A stretch of DNA of 9,145 nucleotides from Candidatus Manganitrophaceae bacterium (GCA_004297235.1 SCUR01000035.1:1-9145), one strand, 5' to 3'. Positions 1-7,347 are shown, counted from the stretch's first letter. The notes: generated by a model from the sequence alone, not told the origin. Made by a program: numbers and translations.

Positions 1-11
1 CAAAAAAATGG

Positions 12-40
12 GGAGTGCGGATTGAGGAATGCGGGGTAAA
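12..40. repeat. Degenerate 14-base tandem repeat, two copies visible
   Basis: GGAGTGCGGATTGA at 12-25 is followed directly by GGAATGCGGGGTAA at 26-39. The first nine bases of the two copies agree at 8 of 9 positions. The copies lie just downstream of the stop codon of the leftward methyltransferase and may be the edge of a longer array outside the window. With only two imperfect copies, chance is not excluded. Confidence 0.35.
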
Positions 41-47
41 ATAAAAA

Positions 48-827
48 CTATTCCGAGTGGGTTCGATTTGCTGGGGACGATTTGGCGGTGATGAACCAAT
101 CCCAGAGGCGGGGCTGGTCGTAGAAGCGCTCGAAGCTTCCCATCCGGCCGTCCCAGGGATAGAGGACTTTCTTGATCCGGATGTTCTTGAAGCCCGATTT
201 CTTCAAGCGATGCTTGATCTCAAATTCATAAAAGAACTTTTGCCGCAGACCGTTGTCGTCGTAGATCCCGCTGATGAAATCGAATTTCCGGCGCTCCAGG
301 ATCCGCTTGGTGGTCCAGAGCGCTTTCTCTTCGTCTCCGATCTTTTCGATCTCGCGGTCGAAGATGAGCGCCCCTTGATAGAGGATCACCTCCATCGACG
401 GGAAGATCGCCATCAAGGTCCCCTCGGGGGTCAGGGTTCGATGGATTTCCGACAAAATCGAATCGATGCTTCGTGAAGAAGGAAAGAGGATCGAGTTGAC
501 CGCGACGGCGACGTCGAACTGATCATAGAACCGGGAGAGATCGGTGAGGGAAGAGCGATGGAAGGAGATGTTTTTGGCGTGGGCGCGTTTTTTCGCGTTC
601 TCGATCATCCGCGGCGAGAAATCGATCGCCGTCACCTGCTTGAAGTGCTCGGAGAGAAACGGGAGAAGCGGGCCGGTGCCGCAGCCGAGGTCGGCGGCGG
701 TCAATGTGTGTTTGTCCGGCAGGGCGAGGATCGCGTCGAAGAGGGGATTCACCACCCCTTCTTGGAAGGGGGTGATGATCTCCTGCTCATATCGGTTCGC
801 GATCTTGTCCCAGTCCCTGACGTTCAT
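48..827 (-). CDS. Class I SAM-dependent methyltransferase
   Basis: A 259-residue soluble enzyme with the Rossmann-like SAM-binding fold. Motif I is AADLGCGTG at residues 44-52. The acidic residue that would hold the SAM ribose is D69 in AIDFSPRM, and a post-III LTPEGT loop lies at 132-137. The N-terminus (DWDKIANRYE) resembles the lead-in of Methyltransf_11/25-type enzymes. The C-terminal third, with WDWF near the end, has no motif that names a substrate, so small molecule, lipid or protein are all possible. The reading frame stays open upstream to about 1586, but that extension is opposite another gene. The ATG at 827 begins the conserved fold. No Shine-Dalgarno is visible, and an extended -10 sits seven bases upstream, so the mRNA may be leaderless. 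Composition is less GC-rich than the neighbouring methyltransferase. Confidence 0.86.
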   Translation of the reverse strand: MNVRDWDKIANRYEQEIITPFQEGVVNPLFDAILALPDKHTLTAADLGCGTGPLLPFLSEHFKQVTAIDFSPRMIENAKKRAHAKNISFHRSSLTDLSRFYDQFDVAVAVNSILFPSSRSIDSILSEIHRTLTPEGTLMAIFPSMEVILYQGALIFDREIEKIGDEEKALWTTKRILERRKFDFISGIYDDNGLRQKFFYEFEIKHRLKKSGFKNIRIKKVLYPWDGRMGSFERFYDQPRLWDWFITAKSSPANRTHSE

Positions 828-834
828 CGATTTA

Positions 835-843
835 AATATAGCA
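835..843 (-). promoter_or_regulatory. Extended -10 promoter candidate for the leftward methyltransferase
   Basis: Read on the minus strand, TGC-TATATT gives a TGn extension plus a -10 hexamer matching TATAAT at 5 of 6 positions. Only seven bases separate it from the ATG at 827, so transcription would begin at or next to the start codon. That agrees with the absence of a ribosome binding site. No -35 match is visible. Confidence 0.35.
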
Positions 844-950
844 TATCTTTTTTCATCCGGAGGGACGGATGATCCCAGAGGGGTATCGGCCGTAAGGGAA
901 GATCCGAATCGGCGCGGACGAATCATTCTTCTTCGATGTTCCTTCGGATC

Positions 951-979
951 TTTACAGGCGCGGGGTCTTGGGGTAGACT
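951..979 (+). promoter_or_regulatory. Sigma70 promoter candidate for the rightward methyltransferase
   Basis: TTTACA (951-956) and TAGACT (974-979) are separated by exactly 17 bases. They match the consensus hexamers at 5 of 6 and 4 of 6 positions. Initiation would fall near 986, about 28 bases ahead of the chosen ATG at 1014. This also argues against the upstream ATG at 936, which would lie outside the transcript. Confidence 0.45.
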
Positions 980-1013
980 CCTCCTCGATTTCTCTCCTCC
1001 TCGGAAAACGCCG

Positions 1014-1769
1014 ATGACGCGCTTCGATTGGCGCCGCGAATTCGACTGGCGCCTGCAAAAACTCCTGACTTATTCGGCGCCGGTGATCAAACGGCCGGTC
1101 GGAAATTTCGACGCCGTCGAGAAGCAGTTCTCCCCGGTCCAGTCGGCCCGGTATCGCGAGCTCGCGGAGCGGTATTCCCTCTCCGCGTGGGGGCGGGTCT
1201 GCGCCGACGAAGAAGTGTTCCTCAACGTCTACTTTCTCGATCTCTTCGACCGCCTGGTCCCGCGGCCCCCTCTCTCCGGGCGCGGTCTCGACATCGGCGC
1301 CGGGGGGTGGAGTTATCTTCCCGCCCTCTGCGCTTGGTCGGGGATCCCTTGGGACGGGGTGGAGCTCGATGCCCACCGCCGTTATTGGACCCTCGCCACC
1401 CGCCGCGGCCATGCCGAGTACATGCTCCGGATCTCGGCGGGTTCCCGCTACCTCCCCGGCTCGCTTCTCGATCTCGCCGGAGCGTACGTCTGCATGACCT
1501 GGTTTCTCCCCTTCGTCACGCCGGGCCCGCTGCGCGCCGCCCGCCTTCCCGACCGTTTTTTCCAGCCGAATGCGCTGCTTCGCCATGCCGCATCGCTCCT
1601 GTCGCCGGGCGGGGTCCTCTTCCTTCTGAATCAGGGAGAAGAAGAGGCCGGGGCCCAGCGCCGGCTCTTTCGGGAAGAAGGGTTGACCGCAACGGCGCTC
1701 GGCGAAGTCACGAGCGTCTTCTCGCCGTTCAGAAAAAACCGATTCGGATGGCTTTGGGTGAAATCGTAA
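1014..1769 (+). CDS. Class I SAM-dependent methyltransferase-like protein
   Basis: A 251-residue protein. The clearest motif is GLDIGAGGWSYL at residues 91-102, a glycine-rich SAM loop. An acidic ELD at 117-119 fits the second-strand ribose-binding position, and LSPGGVLFLL at 196-205 fits the late strand-5 region of class I methyltransferases. The N-terminal 85 residues are rich in Trp, Arg and Tyr and match no domain I know. The middle is unusual in carrying a hydrophobic YVCMTWFLPFVTPG stretch at 158-171. Start choice: the ATG at 1014 follows a weak GGAAA and a promoter candidate. The upstream ATG at 936 has no ribosome binding site and would precede that promoter. Gene and flanks are GC-rich. 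The substrate is unknown. It runs head-on into the polysaccharide operon 34 bases downstream. Confidence 0.8.
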   Translation: MTRFDWRREFDWRLQKLLTYSAPVIKRPVGNFDAVEKQFSPVQSARYRELAERYSLSAWGRVCADEEVFLNVYFLDLFDRLVPRPPLSGRGLDIGAGGWSYLPALCAWSGIPWDGVELDAHRRYWTLATRRGHAEYMLRISAGSRYLPGSLLDLAGAYVCMTWFLPFVTPGPLRAARLPDRFFQPNALLRHAASLLSPGGVLFLLNQGEEEAGAQRRLFREEGLTATALGEVTSVFSPFRKNRFGWLWVKS

Positions 1770-1787
1770 GACGGAGACGCCCCGATT

Positions 1788-1803
1788 CCTTCTCGGAAGA
1801 AGG
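1788..1803. terminator. Small hairpin between convergent genes
   Basis: CCTTCT (1788-1793) and AGAAGG (1798-1803) form a 6-bp stem around a CGGA loop, filling the gap between the two convergent stop codons. There is no T-run on either strand, so it would be at best a weak bidirectional terminator. Confidence 0.3.
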
Positions 1804-3303
1804 CTACCAGGGGCAGGAGACGAAGAGCTGGCCGTAGGTCATCTCGAATCCCGAAGGGGTCGAGACGGAGGAGGTGGTGTATCCCAGAAGCGCGTTCGCC
1901 GAGAGGCAGCCGGTCCACCGGGCGGAGAGACGCCCCTCGACCAGCCAGGTCACGTTGTGGTCCCCCCCGCTGATCTGCTGGTAGCCCGGGCCGGTGAGCG
2001 CTTCAAGCCGCCAACCCGGCCGGAGCGTGCGCTTCAGGTTCAGCAGAAGCTGCTCTTCGCGGAAGCGGGCCGGATTAAAATAGCCGACGACATCGTCTCG
2101 GCCGCTCTCGAAAAAACGAAGGCGCGCCTGCGCGCTCAATCCGATTTGCTCGGAGAGGACGACGACCGTTTTCGCAATCCCGCCTTGTCGATCGTTGCCG
2201 TCGCTGAATCGTTGCGTGTAGAGGAGGCCGACCAGCGCGACCCGGCGGGTCAGGTTGTAATCGACCCCGAGGCTTGCGCTCGTGAGGGTGATGTGCCGGT
2301 CAAATGCGGCAAACGTTTCGACCGCCTCGCGCCCGGCGCCAAGCTCCACCCGGAATCGATCGGTCGGCCGGTAGAGGAGCTGTCCGTAGGAAAGGGGGGT
2401 CCACCCGTCCCCGTACTTCGCCGGTCCTCCCTGAAGCGCGACGGAGAGGGCGTCGCCGAGCTGTCCGTCGTAACGCCCTTGAACGCCGCGCATGTCGAGA
2501 TCCCGATCGCGTTGGCTGAAATGTTGGTTTTGAAAGAGTACGCTCAAGACATGGAGACCGGAGAAGCGCCGGCCGATCATCAGATCGGTCTTCCGCGTCT
2601 GCAGGTCGTCGTTATCGGCGCTGAAATAAAAGCGGGCATTGAGCGGATGGCCGAGGGTCTCCGCGACGCTCCGATGAAGCGTCTCCACCTCTTGGGCGAG
2701 CCGGCTCCCCGGCGGGGCGTCGACCCCCTCCAGGAGGAGCCGCGCCTTCTCCGGCCAGCCGGCCCAGAGCGCGGCCCGCGCCCGCTCGAATCGGCCCGAA
2801 GAATCCAGGCCGGACTCTTCGGGAACGCTCCGATAGGCGGCGATCGGTTGGTCTTGCAGCGCCAGGGCTCTGATCAGGCCGGCCCGCGCAACCTGCAGGT
2901 CGTCCTCGCTTAAAGGGGCGGTCAAGAGCCGGCGATAAATCGACTCCGACTCCGGGTAGCGCTCCAACCAGAGGAGCATCCGGGCGGCGCCGAAGGAAGC
3001 GCGCCGTTTCTCGTCGTCGCTCGCGTCGGGGGCCTCCTCCACCTGACGGTAATAGCCGAGGGCGGCGGCCGGCCTTTCCAGAAGGGCGCTGGCCTCCGCC
3101 GCGCCGAAGAGGGCCGCCGCGACATGCTGCCGCCGCGCGATCAATGCGTCGAAACGGTCCAGCGCCTCCGCCGGCTGCTCCTCCTTCAGTAGTCGACGTC
3201 CTTCATTCAACAAACGGTCGGGCGCTTCGGCGGATGATCCGATCGGCCACCCGATCAGAAAAATCAGGATGAGAGAAAGGAGCGTTGTTCTCCGTCTCTT
3301 CAT
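1804..3303 (-). CDS. Exported TPR plus outer-membrane barrel protein, BcsC/PgaA-type exopolysaccharide porin
   Basis: 499 residues. A signal peptide is clear: basic MKRRR, a hydrophobic core at about 8-21, and a likely cut after SSAEA near 27. Residues 28-215 are alanine- and leucine-rich helical hairpins with TPR character (for example NEGRRLLKEEQPAEALDRF and GAARMLLWLERYPESESIY). Residues from about 221 are alternating amphipathic strands ending in an aromatic residue (CPW), as expected for an outer-membrane barrel. GYFNPARF at 408-415 followed by PGWRLEA resembles the GYFSPQ-type motif near the end of BcsC. The natural role would be to guide a polysaccharide through the periplasm and out. 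At about 500 residues it is much shorter than typical BcsC or PgaA, with fewer TPRs. Its ATG overlaps the stop of the synthase gene (ATGA), with a GGGGGA ribosome binding site inside that gene, so the two are co-translated. Confidence 0.85.
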   Translation of the reverse strand: MKRRRTTLLSLILIFLIGWPIGSSAEAPDRLLNEGRRLLKEEQPAEALDRFDALIARRQHVAAALFGAAEASALLERPAAALGYYRQVEEAPDASDDEKRRASFGAARMLLWLERYPESESIYRRLLTAPLSEDDLQVARAGLIRALALQDQPIAAYRSVPEESGLDSSGRFERARAALWAGWPEKARLLLEGVDAPPGSRLAQEVETLHRSVAETLGHPLNARFYFSADNDDLQTRKTDLMIGRRFSGLHVLSVLFQNQHFSQRDRDLDMRGVQGRYDGQLGDALSVALQGGPAKYGDGWTPLSYGQLLYRPTDRFRVELGAGREAVETFAAFDRHITLTSASLGVDYNLTRRVALVGLLYTQRFSDGNDRQGGIAKTVVVLSEQIGLSAQARLRFFESGRDDVVGYFNPARFREEQLLLNLKRTLRPGWRLEALTGPGYQQISGGDHNVTWLVEGRLSARWTGCLSANALLGYTTSSVSTPSGFEMTYGQLFVSCPW

Positions 3304-6300
3304 TTCGTCCCCCATCCTTTTCGCAATCCGGCCAGCTCGGCCAGATAGCCGGCGACCGAGGCGGGGGCCATGAAGACTTGATAGGTCAGCATGAACCAGA
3401 TGAATCCGAAAATGTTCCGCCGGACTTTCAGCCCCTGCTCTTGAAACATGCGGCGCTGAATTCGAAACATCACCGCGTTGACGATCAAGGCGAGGGGCAG
3501 GACCGCCAGGGTCATCGGCCCGGCGATGAAGTAGTAGCCGAAGAAGGCGGCGATCACCCCCGGGATGAAGATGAAAAGATAAACCAAGTCGAGCACCGGA
3601 AAGAGGAGATTCCAATAGATAAAGAGGGTGCTGAGGCGCGGCTGGAAGAGAATCCGTGGATAAAATTTGAATGCCTCGATCAGGCCGCGCGCCCAGCGTC
3701 TCCGCTGCCGGAAAAAGGCTTGAAACGTCTCGGGGACGTTGGTAAAGACGATGGCGTTCTCGGCGAATCCGATCCGGTATCCCTTTTTGAGCATCGCCCA
3801 GGTTTGCACGATATCTTCGCCGACCGTCTCCGGCCAGCCCCCCACCTCCAGAAGGACCCGCTTGCGAAAAGCCGAGAAGGCCCCCTGCGCCACCAAGGTT
3901 CCGTGATAAAGGCTTTGGAGGCGTTTGACCGAGGCGATGCCGTGGAAGTAATCCCACTCCTGTATCCGAGTGATCCAGTTGTTGCGGGAGTTTCGCGCGA
4001 GGACCGCGCCTGCGACGGCGGCGGTGCCGGGAGGATCGTTCGAGAGCCGGGCGACAATGCGCTCCAGCGCTCCCCGAAAGAGAGCGCAGTCCGCGTCGAT
4101 CGTAATGACGATCTCATGGCGGGCCTGCTGCAGGCCGAGGTTCAGCGCCTTCGCTTTTCCCCCGTGGTCGGCATGGATCACCTTTAACGAGGGGTGGTCG
4201 ATCGATTTGAGGAGGGCCGCCGTGTTGTCGGTCGATCCGTCGTCGATCACGATGAGCTCGACGGCGCCCGGATAGTGTTGGTCGAAGACCGACTTCACCG
4301 TCTGCCGGATGGTCCGCTCTTCATTAAACGCCGCGACCAGGAGGGTGATCGGAGGATAGGGATCCAAAGGAACGTAAGGAGGGCGGCGATCAAAAAGAAG
4401 GCTGCTCATGAGGAAGGCGTTGATGAATCCGGGCAACAGGGCGATGAAGATAATCGTCGCGACGGCGAATGGTTTCGGAACGACGTGCGCCAAGTCGTCG
4501 ATCCAGGGGAGGGCCAAATAGGAGGTCAGCGACAGCCAAAGAAGGCCGAGCAGGAGGGCGGAGGTAAATTTCTGCCCCGGACCGAAATAGTATCGCCGCG
4601 CGGGGGACCGGGAGGGGCGAAGCAGCTGCTCGTCCAGAATCGTTCGGGTGGGGGCGGCGGCGATGCTGAAGAGGGCATTGCGATGAAAGAGCGGCTCCTC
4701 GGTCTCCCGCGCTCGTCCGTCGCTGTCATAAATCAGCTCCCTCAGAGCGCGGCGCTCTTTCTCTCCCAGCCCGGAGAAGCGGATTCCGATGAAAGCCCCT
4801 CCTCGGGGGAGCGCTTCGCTCCGTGCGACGGTCCCCTTGAGAAGGATTCCTCTCAACGGCTCGATCTCCAGGGTGATCGGGGAGGCCGCCGGAAGGGGCG
4901 CTTCCGCTTTCAGATGGAGGCCGGTCTCGCTCAGATCGAGGAGAGCGGCCTGTTGATGCGCGGGTTGAACGATTCGGCAGCGGCCGCTCCGCTCGATCCG
5001 CGGGGCCACCCGTCTTTGAGGGCGTCCCACGACGGCCGCCAGCGCGGCAATCAACGGAATGAGGTTATAAGCGGCCCACACCCCTCCGATGAAAAGCGCC
5101 TCCTCTCCCCCCGGTTGCGAGAAGGCCCGGAAGAGACTTGAAAAGAGGGAGAAGAATTGGATGCCGATGAGGATCACGGCGACGGAGATCGGTTTTCTTT
5201 TTTGCTCTTCTTCCGTTGAAAAGAGGGCCAAGAGGTCGGCGGTCTGGTAGACCGTCGACCAGAGGGGATGGCGCTGGGGCCGGCCGAGGGCGGCCAAGAG
5301 GAAAAATTGCGAGAGATAAAAGGGGAGGAAGAAAGAGAGCAACGTTCCCAACGGCGCCCGGAAGGGCGGAATGCCGACGACGAAGGCCAGCGGGACCAGG
5401 AAGAAGATCAGCCGCGCGAGCGCAAGAAGCGGGGGGAGACCGAGACCGGCATACCCGAGCGCTTGTTTCGCCGTCAAGGAGCCTCGCTCCAAGACGTTTT
5501 TTTTCAAAAGCGGGAGAGCCGACCGCAATCGTTCGAAACGGTGTGTTAAAAAGGCGCCGCTCTTTTCCGCAGCAAGCCGGGTGGTGAGGTTGCGATGAAC
5601 GTAGGCGGAACGCCAGCCGCGCCGGTGCAGCGCCAGGGAGGTGTGGAATCCCTCCTCGCCGTCGTCCGCCTGAAAGCCGCCGATCTCTTGCAGCGCCGTA
5701 CGCCGGAAGAGGGCGCCGCTTCCGGTAAAGACGGCGGCGCCGAGCCGGTCGAGCCCCGGCTCGATCCGCTGGAGAAAGAGGGCTTGCTCCTGCGGGATCT
5801 CCCGGTTCAGCAAGAGGGCTTGCTGAAAGGGATCGGGAACAACCAGCCGGGCGGCGGTCTGCACAAACGCCAGCTTCTCATCCTGGAAGAACGGAACGAT
5901 CTCTTTTAGAAAGTTCCGGCTCGGGAGGTGGTCGGCCTGGAGGATCAGGATCGATTCCGCGGAGGAGCGCCCCAGCGCTTCGTTCAGGAGCCGACTTCGC
6001 CCGCTTTTTTGCGATCGCGTGAGGTAGTCCGCTTCGAACCGATCGGCGAGTCTTCTGATCTCTTCACGTCCGCTGAGGTCCAAAAGAGAGATCTTTTTTT
6101 GCGCCGTCGGATATTCCAGCGCGGCGGAGGCCGTCAGCGTCCGCTCGGCGGCCTCCGCCGGTTCTTCCGTGATGACGATGAAGAGCTCGACCGAAAGCGG
6201 ATCATCGGCCGCGGCGGGGGGGAGCTTTTTTCTTTTAGGATCTTTTCCGAGCTGGAAGGAGAGAAAGAAGACGCCCGCAACGCTCAAGAGCTCCGCGGTG

Positions 6301-6569
6301 ATGAGCAGAAGATTGAGGAGCGCTCCCGCCTTGTCCTCCAATTGAAAAGTATGGAACAACCTCCAGTAAAAGTAGCGGCCGGCGAGCAGGAAGGTTCCGA
6401 AGAAGAGGAATCCTTTTTTTAAATGATGATAGGAAAAGAGAAGAGAAAGGAGATAGCCCGCGAAAATAAAGTAGGGGAGCCCGCCTCCGAGCGAATCGAA
6501 CCGGGGCTTCCAGATCGCCCAGGAGATAAAGAATGCCCAAAAGAAAAATCGGGTGGAGAGCACCGTCAA
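3300..6569 (-). CDS. Tandem polysaccharide synthase: pseudo-BcsA, PilZ domain and active PgaC-like GT2
   Basis: 1089 residues. Order: about four membrane helices (7-107) ending in the BcsA hallmark RYFYWR (65-70) and a further helix; a GT2-like domain (about 125-350); about four helices (375-515); a PilZ domain (516-615); two helices (667-727); a second GT2 domain (738-965); C-terminal helices. The second GT2 keeps DDG (776-778), DAD (825-827), GED (917-919) and QRRRW (955-959), so it should polymerise a beta-linked sugar from a UDP-sugar donor. The first GT2 aligns with BcsA but has LLDL, QAD, EEG and HRFERLR where catalytic motifs belong, so it is probably inactive. PilZ retains RVAPR (520-524) and DLSETG (545-550), the c-di-GMP-binding pair. 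The start is TTG at 6569, or GTG at 6563; an in-frame TAA lies shortly upstream, and no ATG codon occurs before residue 721. The sugar (glucose or GlcNAc) cannot be told from sequence. Confidence 0.93.
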   Translation of the reverse strand: MTVLSTRFFFWAFFISWAIWKPRFDSLGGGLPYFIFAGYLLSLLFSYHHLKKGFLFFGTFLLAGRYFYWRLFHTFQLEDKAGALLNLLLITAELLSVAGVFFLSFQLGKDPKRKKLPPAAADDPLSVELFIVITEEPAEAAERTLTASAALEYPTAQKKISLLDLSGREEIRRLADRFEADYLTRSQKSGRSRLLNEALGRSSAESILILQADHLPSRNFLKEIVPFFQDEKLAFVQTAARLVVPDPFQQALLLNREIPQEQALFLQRIEPGLDRLGAAVFTGSGALFRRTALQEIGGFQADDGEEGFHTSLALHRRGWRSAYVHRNLTTRLAAEKSGAFLTHRFERLRSALPLLKKNVLERGSLTAKQALGYAGLGLPPLLALARLIFFLVPLAFVVGIPPFRAPLGTLLSFFLPFYLSQFFLLAALGRPQRHPLWSTVYQTADLLALFSTEEEQKRKPISVAVILIGIQFFSLFSSLFRAFSQPGGEEALFIGGVWAAYNLIPLIAALAAVVGRPQRRVAPRIERSGRCRIVQPAHQQAALLDLSETGLHLKAEAPLPAASPITLEIEPLRGILLKGTVARSEALPRGGAFIGIRFSGLGEKERRALRELIYDSDGRARETEEPLFHRNALFSIAAAPTRTILDEQLLRPSRSPARRYYFGPGQKFTSALLLGLLWLSLTSYLALPWIDDLAHVVPKPFAVATIIFIALLPGFINAFLMSSLLFDRRPPYVPLDPYPPITLLVAAFNEERTIRQTVKSVFDQHYPGAVELIVIDDGSTDNTAALLKSIDHPSLKVIHADHGGKAKALNLGLQQARHEIVITIDADCALFRGALERIVARLSNDPPGTAAVAGAVLARNSRNNWITRIQEWDYFHGIASVKRLQSLYHGTLVAQGAFSAFRKRVLLEVGGWPETVGEDIVQTWAMLKKGYRIGFAENAIVFTNVPETFQAFFRQRRRWARGLIEAFKFYPRILFQPRLSTLFIYWNLLFPVLDLVYLFIFIPGVIAAFFGYYFIAGPMTLAVLPLALIVNAVMFRIQRRMFQEQGLKVRRNIFGFIWFMLTYQVFMAPASVAGYLAELAGLRKGWGTK

Positions 6570-6723
6570 GATTGTAAACCCCGCTTAAGTGGAGATAAAA
6601 TGAAATAATTAATATAAAGTATATCCGAGAAGTCGATGGAAAGCGGCTACGCTAGCGCATGAGCTTTAAAAAATCAATCGGCGCATTGCTCTAGAGATTC
6701 GTCGAACAAACCGAAAGGGAGGG
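6570..6723. promoter_or_regulatory. AT-rich divergent control region
   Basis: This gap separates the leftward polysaccharide operon from the rightward DUF488 gene and should hold promoters for both. On the minus strand a TATACT hexamer (complement of 6618-6623) could serve the operon, without a matching -35. A small interrupted dyad, AAAGC at 6640-6644 with GCTTT at 6663-6667 enclosing GCTA-CGC-TAGC, lies in the middle. No firm promoter can be assigned. Confidence 0.35.
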
Positions 6724-7290
6724 ATGAAAAAGATTGATCCGAACGCGCGCGGCGCGGTGTATACCCTCGGACACTCGACCCGGACGGAGGAAGCGTGGCT
6801 CCAATTGCTGTCGCATTATCGGATCGAGCGCCTGGTGGATGTCCGCACGGTGCCGAAATCGCGCCGCGTTCCCCATTTCAATAAGGAGCGCCTGGCGTCC
6901 CTCCTCCCGATCCACCGGGTGGAGTATCAGCATCAACCGGCGCTGGGCGGGCTCCGGAAGAGTACCGATCCGCACTCTCCCAATCGAGGTTGGCGGAATG
7001 CCAGCTTCCGGGGCTACGCCGATTATATGCAGACGGAGGCGTTTGAGGCGGCCTTGGAGCGTCTTCTCTCGGAGAGCCTCGGGAAGCGGATCGCGCTGAT
7101 GTGCGCCGAGGCGGTCCCGTGGCGATGCCATCGGATGCTTCTCTCCGATGCGCTTTCGGCGAGGGGAATCCCGGTTTGCCACATCCTCTCTCTGACCCAG
7201 GCGAAGCCGCACGTCATCACCGCTTTTGCCAGGGTGGAGGGGGGAAAGATCCGCTACCCGGTGTCGCACGATCAGCAAGCGCTTTTTTGA
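6724..7290 (+). CDS. DUF488 family protein
   Basis: 188 residues, a full-length DUF488 protein. Family signatures are plain: YTLGHSTR at 13-20, LVDVRTVPKSRRVPHFN at 37-53, LGGLR at 74-78, then GWRNASFRGYADYM at 89-102, and the cysteine motif CAEAVPWRCHR at 127-137. The paired cysteines (C127, C135) and conserved Arg/His suggest a metal or active site, but no reaction is established for the family as far as I know. No signal peptide or membrane helix is present, so it should be cytoplasmic. AAAGGGAGGG sits directly before the ATG, which supports this start despite tight spacing. It is separate from the groES-like gene downstream, which has its own promoter candidate. Confidence 0.94.
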   Translation: MKKIDPNARGAVYTLGHSTRTEEAWLQLLSHYRIERLVDVRTVPKSRRVPHFNKERLASLLPIHRVEYQHQPALGGLRKSTDPHSPNRGWRNASFRGYADYMQTEAFEAALERLLSESLGKRIALMCAEAVPWRCHRMLLSDALSARGIPVCHILSLTQAKPHVITAFARVEGGKIRYPVSHDQQALF

Positions 7291-7318
7291 ACGATCCTCA
7301 TTATTCCATCAAGAGAGC

Positions 7319-7347
7319 TTGAACTTTTCGATCAGATCGATTATCTA
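7319..7347 (+). promoter_or_regulatory. Promoter and operator candidate ahead of groES
   Basis: TTGAAC (7319-7324) and TATCTA (7342-7347) are 17 bases apart. The -35 is good and the -10 is poor (3 of 6). Inside the spacer lies a perfect inverted repeat, TCGATC-A-GATCGA (7328-7340), placed where a bound repressor would block RNA polymerase. It is not the CIRCE element (TTAGCACTC-N9-GAGTGCTAA) that HrcA recognises. Confidence 0.3.

Noticed and set aside
828..1586. Upstream extension of the leftward methyltransferase frame
   Set aside because: It lies opposite the rightward methyltransferase, is full of Arg/Glu/Pro/Gly low-complexity sequence, and the conserved fold begins at the ATG at 827.
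1028..1837. Alternative plus-strand frame over the rightward methyltransferase
   Set aside because: Arg/Pro-rich frame-shifted shadow without the SAM motif that the chosen frame has.
1957..2913. Long plus-strand open frame opposite the TPR-barrel gene
   Set aside because: A mirror of the GC-rich third positions of the minus-strand gene, with no recognisable domain and biased composition.
3304..3957. Upstream extension of the TPR-barrel frame
   Set aside because: It overlaps the C-terminal coding region of the synthase in another frame. The signal peptide begins exactly at the ATG at 3303.
3285..5141. Long plus-strand open frames (3285-4187 and 4194-5141) opposite the synthase gene
   Set aside because: The minus-strand protein has clear catalytic motifs and membrane helices throughout. 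These frames are hydrophilic and show no known motif.
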